NCBI GenBank assembly: GCA_020636275.1
Contig: JACJYD010000006.1
Location: 143,249-207,248, forward strand
Length of the DNA stretch: 64,000 nucleotides
Direction: 5' to 3'
Origin: Lewinellaceae bacterium
GTDB lineage: Bacteria > Bacteroidota > Bacteroidia > Chitinophagales > Saprospiraceae
Below, piece by piece: positions 20,501-31,300 of the stretch (the stretch's first letter is position 1; the number at the start of each line of letters is the position of its first letter). The notes under the pieces were generated by a model that was not told where the DNA came from, did no database searches, and was given only the letters and a program-made list of their open reading frames with translations. Made by a program: the position numbers and the translations under genes.

Positions 20501-23500
20501 GCAGAGATGTCCGGAAACGGCCTGCCAGGCATACATGAATTCCGGTCCGACAGACGATCCGGTCCCGTCCAGGGAAATGGCCGTCACATCGCAGGTCAGC
20601 GTGTCGGGCTGAGCGATCGCACAATCGGGATAACAGGCCTCGGGAGCAAACAATTCGATCTGAACAGCCACCGGACAAAAATTGGTAGTATCGATGACCA
20701 GTCCGGTGAGTTGCACCAGCGAATCGCTCCAGGCCACCTCTACCAGGGGCTGCGCCGGGTCGCTCAAAAAGGTTCCCCCGGTCACGATCCATTGGTAGGA
20801 ATAAGGCTGGTTTTCCGAACAGGTATCCCCCGTAATAAAGCTGGTTGCCCCGCAGGGAATCTGGATCGTCTCCGCTACACAGGGCGTCGGTGTATCTCCG
20901 TCGAGCGTGATCAGGACGGCATCGGTCGAGGCACAGCCGTTTAGCGTATCGGTAACCTGCAAGTCGTATAATCCCGGCGCCCCGATCAATGGAAACAGGC
21001 TGTCCACCCCGGAAATAATAAACCCGCCCCCATCGCTGGACCATTCATAAATATAGTGATCGCCCTGAGTGGAGCCCGATCCGTCGAGGTAAAAATTATT
21101 GCTGATGGTCGAACAATCGATGGTCTGATCCGGGCCGGCATCGGCCTGCGGGAAGGCTACGTCAAAATAGACCACTACGGTATCACAGGTGGAGATATTG
21201 ACGGAAGTATTGGTTACGCAAAACAAGAAAGTACCGTCGGTCACCACCGGAGATAGCGTATTTTCTCCACTGAAAACCGTACCCGTACCTCCGATCGGGG
21301 TCCATAAATATTCGATATTGATCCCCGTCGAAGTACCCTGGCTGGCATTCAGGGTATCGAAGGGCAGGTTGTAGCAATTGACCAGGCCGTCGGGGCCGCC
21401 GTTGGCTATGGGCTGACAGGCCGCCGTATCGAGCACCACCAGGGCCGAATCCTGTACGATGCAATTGTTGACCGTATCGTTGACCGTGAGCGTATACCAG
21501 CCGGGCTCATCTACGATGATGGCCAATTGGCCGGATCCGGAAAGGATATTCCCCGAAGACGTGCTCCAGGAAAGCTCATATTCCGGCAACACCGGCTGAA
21601 CTGTTCCCTGCAGGAATGCCTGCCCGGAAAGGCAATTCAGTTCTTCATTCGGGCCCGCATCGACAAGCGGGAATCCAGGCCCCTGAAATACCTCCACACA
21701 GGCGGTGTCCCGGCAGAAGTTAAATCCGTTTTCCACGACCAGACAATATACCCCGGCATTTCCAACCGACAATTGGTTGGTTTGTCCGATCACATTTCCC
21801 TGCGCATCGAGCCAGGCATATTCAATAAACGGACCTGCGGTGGAACCGCTCCCATCCAGCAGGATCGCCGGATTGGAACAGGTGAGGGTACCGCCCGGCC
21901 CGACCACCGCAACCGGAAAATCTTCTTCCTGTTCGATAAAAACCGAATCCACGCTGGTGCACCCGTTCTGGATATTGGTTACATATAAATAATAGGTTCC
22001 ACCGGTATGGATCTCCGGGGAGAGCTGGGCACTGATCGAATCGCCATTGGGGCCGATCCACAAATAGGTAAATTCCGGCCCCAGCGAGGTATTGTCGGGA
22101 TTGCCCAGGGACCAGGATTTCAAATTGCAGTTGAGCGTGACCGTAGGGCCGGCATCCGCCATGGGCGGCTCCACATCCTGAACGATCGTTACCGAATCCG
22201 TCGCTTCGCAAAAATTGACCGGGTCGGTTACCGTCAAAAGGTAGGTTCCCGGGGCATCGACTTCCGGATCAGGTAATGTGGGAGGGCCAACGAGATTGCC
22301 GTCCAGGGTTTCCCAGGAAAATTCCAGCATCCCGGAATTACTGCTTCCCGAACCGTCGAGGTTGAGTTGGACGATCAAACAGGTCAGGGTATCCGGCGCT
22401 CCGGCATCTGCCAGGGGAGCAACCGTGTCCTGAACGATCAGCACGCTATCCACAGCCATACAACCATTTTCGAGGTCGGTGGCATTCAAAAAATACCATC
22501 CCGCCTGGTCCACTTCCACCTGCAGGCTATCTGTCCAGGGGAGAGAAACGCCCTGGGGGTCGACCCATTCAAAGGCGAAATTGCCGTCCTGATAAGTTGC
22601 GCTGCCATCCAGGAGGGCCAGAATGTCCTGGCAGTTCAAGGTGGACCCCGGACCTGCATCCACAAAGGGCGCCAGAAAATTGCCCTGCACCAGCACAAAA
22701 GAACTGTCCGTGCAGCCGTTTTGAAGCCGGGTGACGACCAATGCGTATTCGCCCGGCTGTTGCACCCAAACCGAATCGGATACCGCACCGGGCAGGATAC
22801 CGCCCGCCGGACCGAACCACTGCAACGCAAATCCCACTCCGCTATCCGACCCTGTGCCGTCGAGTAACACGCTGTCCACCACACAGGTAAGCGGATCAGC
22901 GGGCAATACAACCGCCACCGGAGGAAGGGTATCGGCTATTACCTCGACGGTATCGAGGGCAGGGCAAAAATATTCCATCACCAACAACTCGTACTCGCCA
23001 GGGCCAAGCGCCGTGGCCTGATTCCCATCCAAAGGAGGATCCAAGGCCCCCGACAGGGCCGTCCATTGATAGGTAACACCGGCGCCGGAGCTGGATGCCG
23101 AACCGTCCAGTACGACCGCTTGCTGCGAACAGGTAAGCGTATCCGGAATGGCGATGATCGCCTGGGGATCCAGCACGGTCAGATCGAGGAAGACGGTGCT
23201 GTCGCAACCCGGCTGCGACTGCAGCAGGACGGAATAGGCGCCGGTTTCAGAAAAAAGACTGTCGCCTACGGCATAATTTTCACCCTGGCAGATCGTATCG
23301 ACCAGAAATGTTTCGATCTCATCCAGTACCGTCAGGTCCAGAAATACCAGACTGTCGCATCCATGCATATTTTCCAGGAGTGTGGTGTAATTGCCACTCG
23401 CAGCATAGAGGCTGTCGCCCACCGGAAAAGTTCCTCCAAAACAAACGGTCTCAATGAGGAAGACGGAATCGGGGGCCAGCACGGTAAGGTCCAGATTGAC

Positions 23501-24598
23501 CACGCTATCGCATTGGAAGGCGTTCTGCAAAACCAGGGTATACTGCCCCGGTTCGTTGAGGAGGCTGTCGCCGACCTGGAAGAATTCATCCGCACAAATG
23601 GTTTCGGACAGAAAGACCGGCGCAGGTGGCGGCACGATTTGGATCTCCACACAAATATTGGTCAGGTCGCCGCAAAACCAGGGGGCTGCCCCGGTGAGGT
23701 TATTCTCCAATTCGCCGACGGTTAGTACGCCATCGGGTGCTGGGATGTTCAGCGAATCGGTCAGCAGGTAGGAAAGCCCGCAAACGGTGTACGTACCGGG
23801 GGCGTATCCCGTCAGGTCCGGCGCCGTATCGATCAGGAGAATGGTCCCCGACGTGTCGCTCACCGTGAAAAGGTATCCATACTCGGCGGGACTGGGGTAA
23901 ATTGGACCGTAGTCTGCCTGCCAGTCGATCAACAGGCTGCTGTCGCCCTGGCAAACGGCAAAATCGGAGACATTCAGCACCCCTCCGTCGGCGTCGCAGC
24001 ACAACAAACCGGAGTTGTCGCACAGGATCACCTCGAAGTTGAGGATCTCGCCCGAATAGGGCGAAGGCTGGTTGTCGATCTGCAGGCACCAGGTCCCATT
24101 TACCGGGCCGGTATTGAACGACTCCAGGCAGTTCCCTCCTACGGGGTGGTAGCTGCCGTTGAAAATGGCGGCGAAGGGCCAGCTTTGGTTGTTGGTCCAC
24201 ATCGCCTGAAAGGGATTGCCGTTAATGGTATCGGGCGCCGGAACATTGGCACAGGGAATGAACAGGACATTCCACAGCACGTTATTGGTCGTTCCGAAGT
24301 AATTGGTGTTGTATCCCACCAGCGGCACTACTTGTCCAGCCGGAGAAATGAGGGACAATTCCAGGTCCCAAATGTGTTGGTGGGTAAATACGATCGAAAC
24401 CCCGCAGATCCCTTGGCTGGGATCGGCCAGGTCGTCGTTGAGCGCATCCGTGATATCGTAACAGATCTGCCCCGTAAAATTGGGCCCGAATGCAGCCGGA
24501 CAATTGCTGTTGTCGTCACAATCGCAGTTCTGGGCAGTTCCCGGCAGGGAAAAGAGGAGCAAAAAAAAGAATATGTTCAGCGGGATAAAAAGACGCAT
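17594..24598 (-). CDS. Giant T9SS type B cargo protein with P-domain-like N-terminus and LTC/NGC Ig repeats
   Basis: 2,334 residues. A signal peptide (1-22, ending LPGTAQ) precedes a region resembling a proprotein-convertase P domain (about 35-195; GVSIVFTHQHIWDLELSLISPAG.. and NGTWCLQID are typical strand motifs). Three roughly 60-residue modules with (Q/G)CDS.V.LDLTVL follow (about 330-476). A long series of roughly 90-residue Ig/PKD-like repeats comes next, built on DAGPD..LTC, SS.G..F.Y.W, PG.Y.L.VTD..NGC and DSV.. motifs (about 480-2080). An SprB-type repeat (SCFEDRDGG) and a type B sorting domain from about 2240 (AFSPNGDGEND, IFDRWGNLVY, KGDVLLAR) close it. It should be secreted through Sec and T9SS. 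The conserved Cys at repeat ends probably form disulphides. Binding target unknown; P-domain assignment moderate. Confidence 0.9.
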   Translation of the reverse strand: MRLFIPLNIFFFLLLFSLPGTAQNCDCDDNSNCPAAFGPNFTGQICYDITDALNDDLADPSQGICGVSIVFTHQHIWDLELSLISPAGQVVPLVGYNTNYFGTTNNVLWNVLFIPCANVPAPDTINGNPFQAMWTNNQSWPFAAIFNGSYHPVGGNCLESFNTGPVNGTWCLQIDNQPSPYSGEILNFEVILCDNSGLLCCDADGGVLNVSDFAVCQGDSSLLIDWQADYGPIYPSPAEYGYLFTVSDTSGTILLIDTAPDLTGYAPGTYTVCGLSYLLTDSLNIPAPDGVLTVGELENNLTGAAPWFCGDLTNICVEIQIVPPPAPVFLSETICADEFFQVGDSLLNEPGQYTLVLQNAFQCDSVVNLDLTVLAPDSVFLIETVCFGGTFPVGDSLYAASGNYTTLLENMHGCDSLVFLDLTVLDEIETFLVDTICQGENYAVGDSLFSETGAYSVLLQSQPGCDSTVFLDLTVLDPQAIIAIPDTLTCSQQAVVLDGSASSSGAGVTYQWTALSGALDPPLDGNQATALGPGEYELLVMEYFCPALDTVEVIADTLPPVAVVLPADPLTCVVDSVLLDGTGSDSGVGFALQWFGPAGGILPGAVSDSVWVQQPGEYALVVTRLQNGCTDSSFVLVQGNFLAPFVDAGPGSTLNCQDILALLDGSATYQDGNFAFEWVDPQGVSLPWTDSLQVEVDQAGWYFLNATDLENGCMAVDSVLIVQDTVAPLADAGAPDTLTCLIVQLNLDGSGSSNSGMLEFSWETLDGNLVGPPTLPDPEVDAPGTYLLTVTDPVNFCEATDSVTIVQDVEPPMADAGPTVTLNCNLKSWSLGNPDNTSLGPEFTYLWIGPNGDSISAQLSPEIHTGGTYYLYVTNIQNGCTSVDSVFIEQEEDFPVAVVGPGGTLTCSNPAILLDGSGSTAGPFIEYAWLDAQGNVIGQTNQLSVGNAGVYCLVVENGFNFCRDTACVEVFQGPGFPLVDAGPNEELNCLSGQAFLQGTVQPVLPEYELSWSTSSGNILSGSGQLAIIVDEPGWYTLTVNDTVNNCIVQDSALVVLDTAACQPIANGGPDGLVNCYNLPFDTLNASQGTSTGINIEYLWTPIGGTGTVFSGENTLSPVVTDGTFLFCVTNTSVNISTCDTVVVYFDVAFPQADAGPDQTIDCSTISNNFYLDGSGSTQGDHYIYEWSSDGGGFIISGVDSLFPLIGAPGLYDLQVTDTLNGCASTDAVLITLDGDTPTPCVAETIQIPCGATSFITGDTCSENQPYSYQWIVTGGTFLSDPAQPLVEVAWSDSLVQLTGLVIDTTNFCPVAVQIELFAPEACYPDCAIAQPDTLTCDVTAISLDGTGSSVGPEFMYAWQAVSGHLCGGETTLFPCVDAPGQYVLTITDTSTLFTCTEAIWVLENTAPPPVDAGPNGFLTCDNDQVVLQAVPDSTLSYSWTAAGGPACILSGGTTTSPTVYCPGVYYLTAASALTGCVGIDSVAVLYDTLPPVAAIQIPDTLTCTNTSVLITSQGSSLGADITYQWTLNNAPLATGLGSWTATQPGTYCLRVINENTGCSSQACGALLQFTDPPPVQAGPDTSLTCGITSLTLNGSPGAGGNFTLFWTTTDGCIQSDPTLNSVSIDCPGTYQFEVTDTLTGCSAFDSLFVAADTLAPEAIILPPDPLTCLQTQVGLDGSSSLPSGELTFSWSTFDGNFMGATDEPIAWVDLPGIYQLVVQNTANQCKDSVFLVLEEEVQHPVADAGPDTSLTCFAPVVQLNGAGSSQGLAYTYSWTPPPGVVISGGANTLFPIIDQPGIYTLQVVDTTNSCVTTDEVLIVADTASPQAIIETMIPPVITCTQATVPLSGLLSQPAGLLDFTWQTQGGQIQGDPTQDAIEALEGGIYSLIVQNQINGCLDTTFISVNENLNPPQIQLLSPDTLTCIQTSVLLDASGTTASGVLEVVWTGPGPILDSLSLTPSVGQVGTYLLEVVDLENGCIALDSVTVFQDTLAPQAQAQADGAFDCEVATVGLDGSGSSVGPVFTYTWTSQSGDPIEQDNTLFPIVSQPGIYTLTVVNGQNGCLSSTSVEVFAEAFPIVGLNLELILPSCFEDRDGGIWIDTVLGGMEPFQYSFEGSAFYPYTQFNYLAAGTYSISVEDTNGCRFDTLVFLPNPNQLSVDLGPDQYIQLGETAWIEAIPNVPDSTLSSVDWLPWSDPDCPECLAFEAQPLHTTTFAIDIQDENGCIASDHMTVFVEKAGNLYLGNAFSPNGDGENDIFFPQCGPEVSQIQLLQIFDRWGNLVYQAENFPPNDPAYGWDGTFENRPLNTHIFVWQARIILRDGTEEWYKGDVLLAR

Positions 24599-24646
24599 AA
24601 AGGCGTTCCTTGGAAATAATCGGTTTATGGAACTTGGTAATAATTA

Positions 24647-24677
24647 AATCGATGGGTGCCTTCGACACCCATCGATT
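24647..24677 (-). terminator. Hairpin after the TonB-domain gene
   Basis: Perfect 12-bp stem AATCGATGGGTG/CACCCATCGATT with a 7-nt loop, between the stop at 24733 and the start of the next gene at 24598. The minus strand continues with TTAATTATT, a moderately U-rich tail. Confidence 0.65.
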
Positions 24678-24732
24678 CAATTATTTTCCGTACGAAATTA
24701 CATGAAAACAACGGCAAATGCCAGTTTAGGGG

Positions 24733-25209
24733 TCAATGGACGGAAAATTTTATCGGCAACTGGTACTCCACCCGGACAGGGGTTCCACGCTGCGTGCCGG
24801 GGATCCATTTCGGCATCATCTCAATGACCCGCAAGCCTTCCTGCCCACATCCACCCCCAATATCTCTTACTATCTTCAAATTGGAGAGGGCCCCATCCTT
24901 TTCCACAATAAACCCGATGATCACGGTACCGGATATCGAGTTGTTCCGGGCTTCCTCCGGATATTGGATATTGCTGTACACGAATTCCACCAATTTCCGC
25001 ATGGAACAATCCTCCTTTTCCTCCTTGGTTCCCAGCTCCTCACACCCCGGAAACCGGGGCATCACCTCCACGATCTTGTACACATCCGTCCCCGTTTCGA
25101 AGAATAAGGGTTCCGCCGGTTCGGGTACCGAACTGGTATCTACAGGCTCCTGCCCCGGCAATTGGCTCATGCCGAATAAACAGATCGCTATGGTCAAATA
25201 TAACTTCAT
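24733..25209 (-). CDS. Secreted TonB C-terminal domain protein
   Basis: 158 residues. A signal peptide (1-20, ending SQLPGQ) is followed by a short acidic/proline linker and a TonB-C fold (about 85-158), recognisable from IQYPEEARNNSISGTVIIGFIVEKDG and the closing VEYQLPIKF. Canonical TonB has a long N-terminal membrane anchor and Pro-rich periplasmic arm. Here the hydrophobic start looks cleavable and the arm is short, so energy transduction by itself is doubtful. Small proteins of this kind are common in Bacteroidota as periplasmic or envelope proteins. It sits between two giant secreted-protein genes on the same strand, with hairpins on both sides, and so looks like its own transcript. A functional link to the giants is possible but not shown. 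Confidence 0.8.
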   Translation of the reverse strand: MKLYLTIAICLFGMSQLPGQEPVDTSSVPEPAEPLFFETGTDVYKIVEVMPRFPGCEELGTKEEKEDCSMRKLVEFVYSNIQYPEEARNNSISGTVIIGFIVEKDGALSNLKIVRDIGGGCGQEGLRVIEMMPKWIPGTQRGTPVRVEYQLPIKFSVH

Positions 25210-25258
25210 GATATGTTTATAGTTTAGACACCACTTATGGGTCTTTTCTATTTAACCC

Positions 25259-25319
25259 AAGTTGCGATAAATGCATCTCAAACTATTTCAAATGTGTCAG
25301 AGGCGATTTATCGCAACTT
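25259..25319. repeat. Long-loop inverted repeat before the TonB-domain gene
   Basis: Perfect 14-bp arms AAGTTGCGATAAAT (25259-25272) and ATTTATCGCAACTT (25306-25319), with a 33-nt loop. It begins a few bases past the stop of the 25323-32405 gene. It may end that transcript or act as an operator for the 25209 gene; no T-tract is present. Confidence 0.6.
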
Positions 25320-25322
25320 GAA

Positions 25323-28300
25323 TTATTTAACTAACGAAACATCTCCCTTGTAAATTTCCACACGCCCATCGATAAATTCCACTTCAGCAAACCAGGTGAA
25401 TACCGCCGGATCCACTGCCTTCCCACGGTGGGTTCCGTCCCAGCCGTAGACCGGGTCGTTGGGTGGGATGTTGTATTGCTCCAGCACCGTTTCCCCCCAG
25501 CGATTGAACACCAGGAAGCTCTTGATCTTGGCCACTTCAACCCCGCCGAACAGCAGGAATACATCGTTCTCTCCATCGCCGTTGGGCGAGAAGACGTTGG
25601 GGGCGTAGATCCCCTTGTCTTTCCGCACCACGATCGTCAGGGCGTCGGAATCGGAGCAGCCGTTGCTCTCGATCGTCACGCTGAAGGTGGTGGTCTGCAA
25701 GGGCATCGTCATCGTACGGAAACAAGTATCGCAATCCAGCAAACCGGCCGGCGACCACATAATGGTGTCGATGTCGGATGGATCGAGATTGACCAGGGCT
25801 TCCAGTTCGGCCGATTCGCCCAGGCGAATGATGTTGTCGCCTTCCAGGTAAGCCACAAGGGTCACGTTGATCTCCTGGGGCTGCTGAATGTCGATAATGA
25901 TGGCCGGGTCGGTCTGGCAACCGCTGGCGTCTTCCACCACCAGGGTATACGTGTCGGGCGCCAGGTTGACAAATTGCGTATTGCCGCTGAAGGGGCCTCC
26001 GTTTATCGAGATCAGGTACGGGGGCGTACCGCCGCTGATGGAGTCGATGAAGATGGCTCCGTCGTTTTCTCCGTAACAACTGATCGGGGTCAGGGAAATG
26101 GAGGGGTAGGGTTCTTCCTGACTGCTGGTCAACACCACCACATCGGAAGCGCTACAGCCGGTCTGGTTATTGGTCACCGTAAGGGTATACGTGCCGGGTA
26201 CGCTGATCTGCGGATGAAGCACATCGGCCTGGCCGGGGAAAACGCCGCTCGCCGCCGTCCATTTATAGGTAATGCCCGCGCCGGTGGAGGAATTGCCCCC
26301 CAGGCTCAGTTGCGGTTCGTCACAGGTCAGGACATCGTCGGGACCGGCATCGGCAATCGGTAGCGGATGGATGATCACCTGCACCTCCGTATAATCGACC
26401 GGACAGGGCGCATTCGGGGTGACCGTATACCGGAACCGGTAGGTTTGCGGGGCCTGACCGGCCGTGCTAAAGGTACCGTTGGCGGCATTGAAGGCTCCAC
26501 CGGATGACGGGATTGTGGACGTCTCGGTCCATACCCCTCCCGGGTCGGCGCCCACGAGCATATTATTCAGGTTGAATGTCTGGGCTACTCCCTGACACAG
26601 TTCCGCCGGTACGCCGGAAGTACCCGAAGTAAGGGCATCCGAAATGGTAACCGGGAAGGAATTTTCGAGCGGACAGCCCTGCGGGGGCGGGTTGCTCAAC
26701 GTGAAGGTCACGGTGTATTGACCGGGATCGGCACCGGTAGCGTCCAGGATCGCCCCGTTGATCTGCGGATAATTCACGGCACCCACCGGACCGGAGGTCA
26801 CCACGTAGGTGCCGGGGTTTATTTCCACTTGCAATAATCCCATATTCAAGGCATTGCCCTCGTTGCAAAGCGGTGCTGCCGGAAGGAAATCCAGAACCGG
26901 GCATACGCAATTTTCCACCGTCACTTCCACGGTATAACTTACGTTTTGACAGGGAGGCAAGGCGCTGTTGGTCGTATAGGTGAAGGTGTACTGCCCTGGA
27001 ACCGCTCCGTCGAAATTCAAGGACGGGAAGGTTCCGCTGACGAGCGCTCCATCTGTATTTTGCCAAATACCACCCAGGTCGCCTGCTGTGACCAACGTAC
27101 TGAAATTGAGCACGGTCGGATTGCCGCTGTCCGTGCTGTTGCAAATGGTCGCCGTAGGTGTGACGGTCGCCACCGGCGTAATGTTCACCGTGATGGTAGC
27201 CGTGGCATTGCTCGGTTGAGAACAACCGTTCTGATCGGTCACATCAAGAATAGTGACAGTCAGGGACGTGGTTGCGGTCGGGATCGTCAGCAGATCTCCG
27301 GTCTGGACACAGGTCAGGGTGCCGGACGTTCCGTCGCTTACCTGATAAGTAATATCCACGCAATTGGTACTGCTGGTGATCTGGAGCGGCAAACTGGCCG
27401 CCTGGCCTTCGCATACCGTCGCATTGGCGGAAAAAGAAGCGGCCGGAAGCGCCGTAAAGACCACCGGAGTACCCGGAGCCACGGAAACGCAGGGATCATT
27501 GAGATCGATCACCCCATCTCCGTTCAGGTCATTGCCCACGATAGCCGAGATGTAGTAGGTCACCCCGGTTTGCATCGGGGGTATGAGACTGAATTCCGGG
27601 ATGGTATTGTAAGCATATACCTCGGTTCCGAGCTGGGCGCCACTGCCGTTGTGGATCACGTAGAGGAGGATGTCCTCCGGATCGAGCGCTGCGCCCACGA
27701 CGGGACCGACGGCTACCGGTTCATCGGCACACACCTGCACCGGAGTCAGATCCATCTGGCCGGCATCTGTCGTGCAAACGCATTCTACCTGCCCTTCGAC
27801 GAGCAGAGGACCGCAACCGTTGGCGTCGTATACTTCAAAGGAATAACCCGTCAGGTTGGGAATGGGATCGGAGATAAATGAATCGCCGGTCAAGGTCCCG
27901 CCATAAAGTCCAGCAACCATATAGGGCATCTGTCCACCGGTAATGGTGAAGCTGACCGTAAAGGTGAAATCGAGCAGGTTGCACTGCTCCGCCACCGTAT
28001 CTGCCAGAACGGGGTCGTCGTTGAAGGTGATCTGTACCTGGTCTCCCCCGATACAGCCGCTGTTGTCCTGGGTCCAGTCAAACACATAAACGCCGTATTG
28101 GTCGACGTCGATGGTCGTCGTGGATGAGAGGGGATCGCCGAAAACGACGTTACCCGGACCACTCACCAGGGTCCATTCCCCGATCCCGACACTGGGCGTG
28201 GCATCCAGGGTGAACTGGAGCCCGCATTCAGCCTGGTCAGCACCGGCAAAAGGCGTTGGATAATTGTGGAAAACGACGGGCACGCCTTGTGCCATCACCG

Positions 28301-31300
28301 TACAGTCGTTGCTGAGGTCTACACCGTTGCCCGTGTCGTTTCCAACCAGGTAGGAGATGAAATAAGTGGTATTGTAACTCATCAGCCCGTCGATAAAGCC
28401 GAAAATGCCTGTCGTGTTCTGGTCGATGATGGTACCCAACGTATTGCCATTGGTGCCGTTGTCGGCATGCAAAATAAAAACAAAGGTGTCGTTTGGATCC
28501 AGAACCGCATTTGCCGGAGCGGCAACCGTCACGGTTTCATCGGCACAAACGGACAATGGGGTGAGATCGAGGTCGCCGGCAAAAGAAACGCAATCGCAGG
28601 TCTTCTGCCCGGTTATTACCAGGGGACCACAGCCCAGGGAATCGTATACTTCAAAGTTGTATGGGGTCCCGGAAGGAACCAGGTCGCTGATGAAAGTGCC
28701 TCCATTCAAGGAACCGCCCACATTCCCGCCTACCAGATAGGGCGCTTGCCCGCCCTGGATCGTAAAGGTAACGGTATAGCTCTCTCCATCGCCCGTACAA
28801 TCCTGTACGATAGCGCCGGAAAGCTGTGGGTCCGGATTAAAGCTCACGATCACCTCATCCGAACTGGTACAATTGACGGTGGTCTCCGTCCAGGTGAAGG
28901 TGTAATTTCCATAATTGCTTGCAGAAACGAAAGCATGGGGATCGGTAGGATCGGAAATAGTGACCGTTCCCGGACCGCTGACCGTCCACAGGCCCGTACC
29001 GGTCGACAAGGAGCCTTGCAAATCCGCATCCAGACCACAGATCACAATATCCGCTCCGGCATCAGGCGTGGGATAGGCGATGACCTCCAGGTCGAAACAT
29101 CCGTAAAGACCGTATCCGCAGGTGTTGGCAGCTGCCACACAAACCTGGGCGGGACCGGCTTGGGGCCATTCGACCTCAATGCTGTTGGTACCCTGCCCGC
29201 TCTGTATGATCCCTCCATTCGTAGCCGTCCAGTTGAAATTGAGCACATCTGGATCGGCAGTCAAAATGGTGTATACAGATACATCGTTGACGCAGGGCTG
29301 TACAGCCCCCTCGAGTGTCGGCGCATTGGGCGGTCCATCGATGAAAACTGGATAACAGGTCTGTTCCGATACACCGCAACCGTTTTGGGCAATGACGCAA
29401 ATGGATGCATCGCCCAGCGATAGCCATTCCACCTCCACGCAACCGTTCTGATCAGAGGTGATCGTTCCTCCGGTCACCGTCCAATCATAACTGCTGGCGT
29501 TGACGTCCGGCTGGGAGCAATAGAGCCCAACCTGATTCAGGCAAAGGGTGTCGGGACCGGATAGCACCGGAATAGCCGGCAATTCACCTCCATTTACTAC
29601 AAAACAAATGGTCGGCGAGTCGCCGCAATCGGTTTGCGTGGTGACGCAAACGGTACCCCCGTTCGGACAACCCGTCCAATCGACGGAAGCGGTGGCGGTA
29701 CCCTGACCGGAAATGACCGTTCCACAGGAAGTGGTCCAAATATAACCCGTCGCAGCCGGGTCGGCCGGTGTGGAATATTGCGTAATGGAGCTATCGCAAA
29801 CGACATTAGGTCCGCTGATCACCGGGATCTCCGGCAAGGCGCCTACCATGACCGGAAGGCAAAATTCAGGGCCTGAGCCACAATTGTTTTCCACGGCCAT
29901 ACAGACCGAGCCCGGGCCGGGCGTAGTCCAAGTGACCGAAATATTGGCCGTGCCCTGTCCGCTTTGTATCGTTCCTCCGGTCACCGTCCAAACGTAGCCG
30001 CTCGCTCCGAGCACGGGATCGGTAAAGTAACTTTCAGTCGCATTTTCACAAGGGATAGGCGTACCGTTGACGGCCGAAGGACCGGGCACGTCATTGATGA
30101 ACACGTCATAACACTCCTGGCTGGAGGAGCCGCAGTCATTGTTGCCCTCCACACAAATGGTCCCTTCGGTACAGGTATTGTCCCATTGTATGGTAATGAG
30201 GTTCGTTCCCTGCCCCGAAATGATCGTAGCACAGGAAGGCACCGTCCAGGTATAGGAATCCGACTCCGGATCGGATGGAGTTGAATAACTCGCCAGATCA
30301 CCCGCACAGACCGGGTTGGGTCCGGTGATCACCGGGGTGGCCGGCAATTGGTGTACAACGACGGGGAAACAAGTTTGGGGGCCGTTCCCACAATCGTTGA
30401 AAGGCGTCACGCAGACATTGCCTCCGAGAGCCGAGCCCCAATCCACCGTCATACTGTCTGTTCCCTGACCGGCTAAAATAGAGGCTCCAGCCGGCACGGA
30501 CCAGGTATATCCGGTGGTATTCGGAATAGCGCCTGCCAGGTAGGAGGAAACATCACTGGCGCAGATCGTATCCGGTCCCGTAACGGAAGTAACCCCGGGG
30601 AGTCCCTGCACGACAACCGGGAAGCAGGCGACCGGACTCGGTCCACAACCGTTGGCGGCAACCACGCAAATATCCCCTCCGGCCGGACCGGTCCAATTGA
30701 CGGTAACCGAGGTGGTACCGTCTCCTCCGGTGATCAGGGTCGCTCCCGGCGGAAGGGTCCAGTCGTAGGTCGTCGCGTTCGGAACGGGAGCTATGACATA
30801 GGTTGCACTTTGGTTAATACAAACCGAGTCGAGTCCCTGGATCACCGGCTGCGTGGGCAGAACCAGGTTGGCGGTCACACAAACGGTCGATACATCCGAA
30901 CAGGTCACCCCGCTCAACGTATTCCAAACGGTCAGGTTGTAACAGCCGGGCTGGTTGACCAACAAGGTCGGGGTATTGGCCAATACGGCGCCATTGGCAT
31001 TGGTCCATTGGTATTGATTGCCCACCGAACCGGTACCGTTGAGGGTTACGGCCGGGGTATTACAAGTGATCACCGGTGGCGGCCCGATAACGGATAAGAC
31101 CGGTACGGCCGTAAGGGTGTATACCACCGTACTGTCGCAACCATCCGAACCGACATATTCAAAAGTGTACCCCCCCGGCGGACAGTATTCCTGGCCGTTT
31201 ATGATCAGGCAATCATCCGGACAAAGGGTTTGGAAGATCGTGGTAATATCGGGTGGGATGAGCGTAATGATCACATTGATCACACTATCGCAACCCAACC

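Noticed and set aside
19706..20944. Other long antisense frames in the giant genes (also 33240-34364, 36828-38063, 28266-29423)
   Set aside because: Same cause: low-complexity Arg/Gly-rich shadows of PKD/Ig repeat coding sequence.
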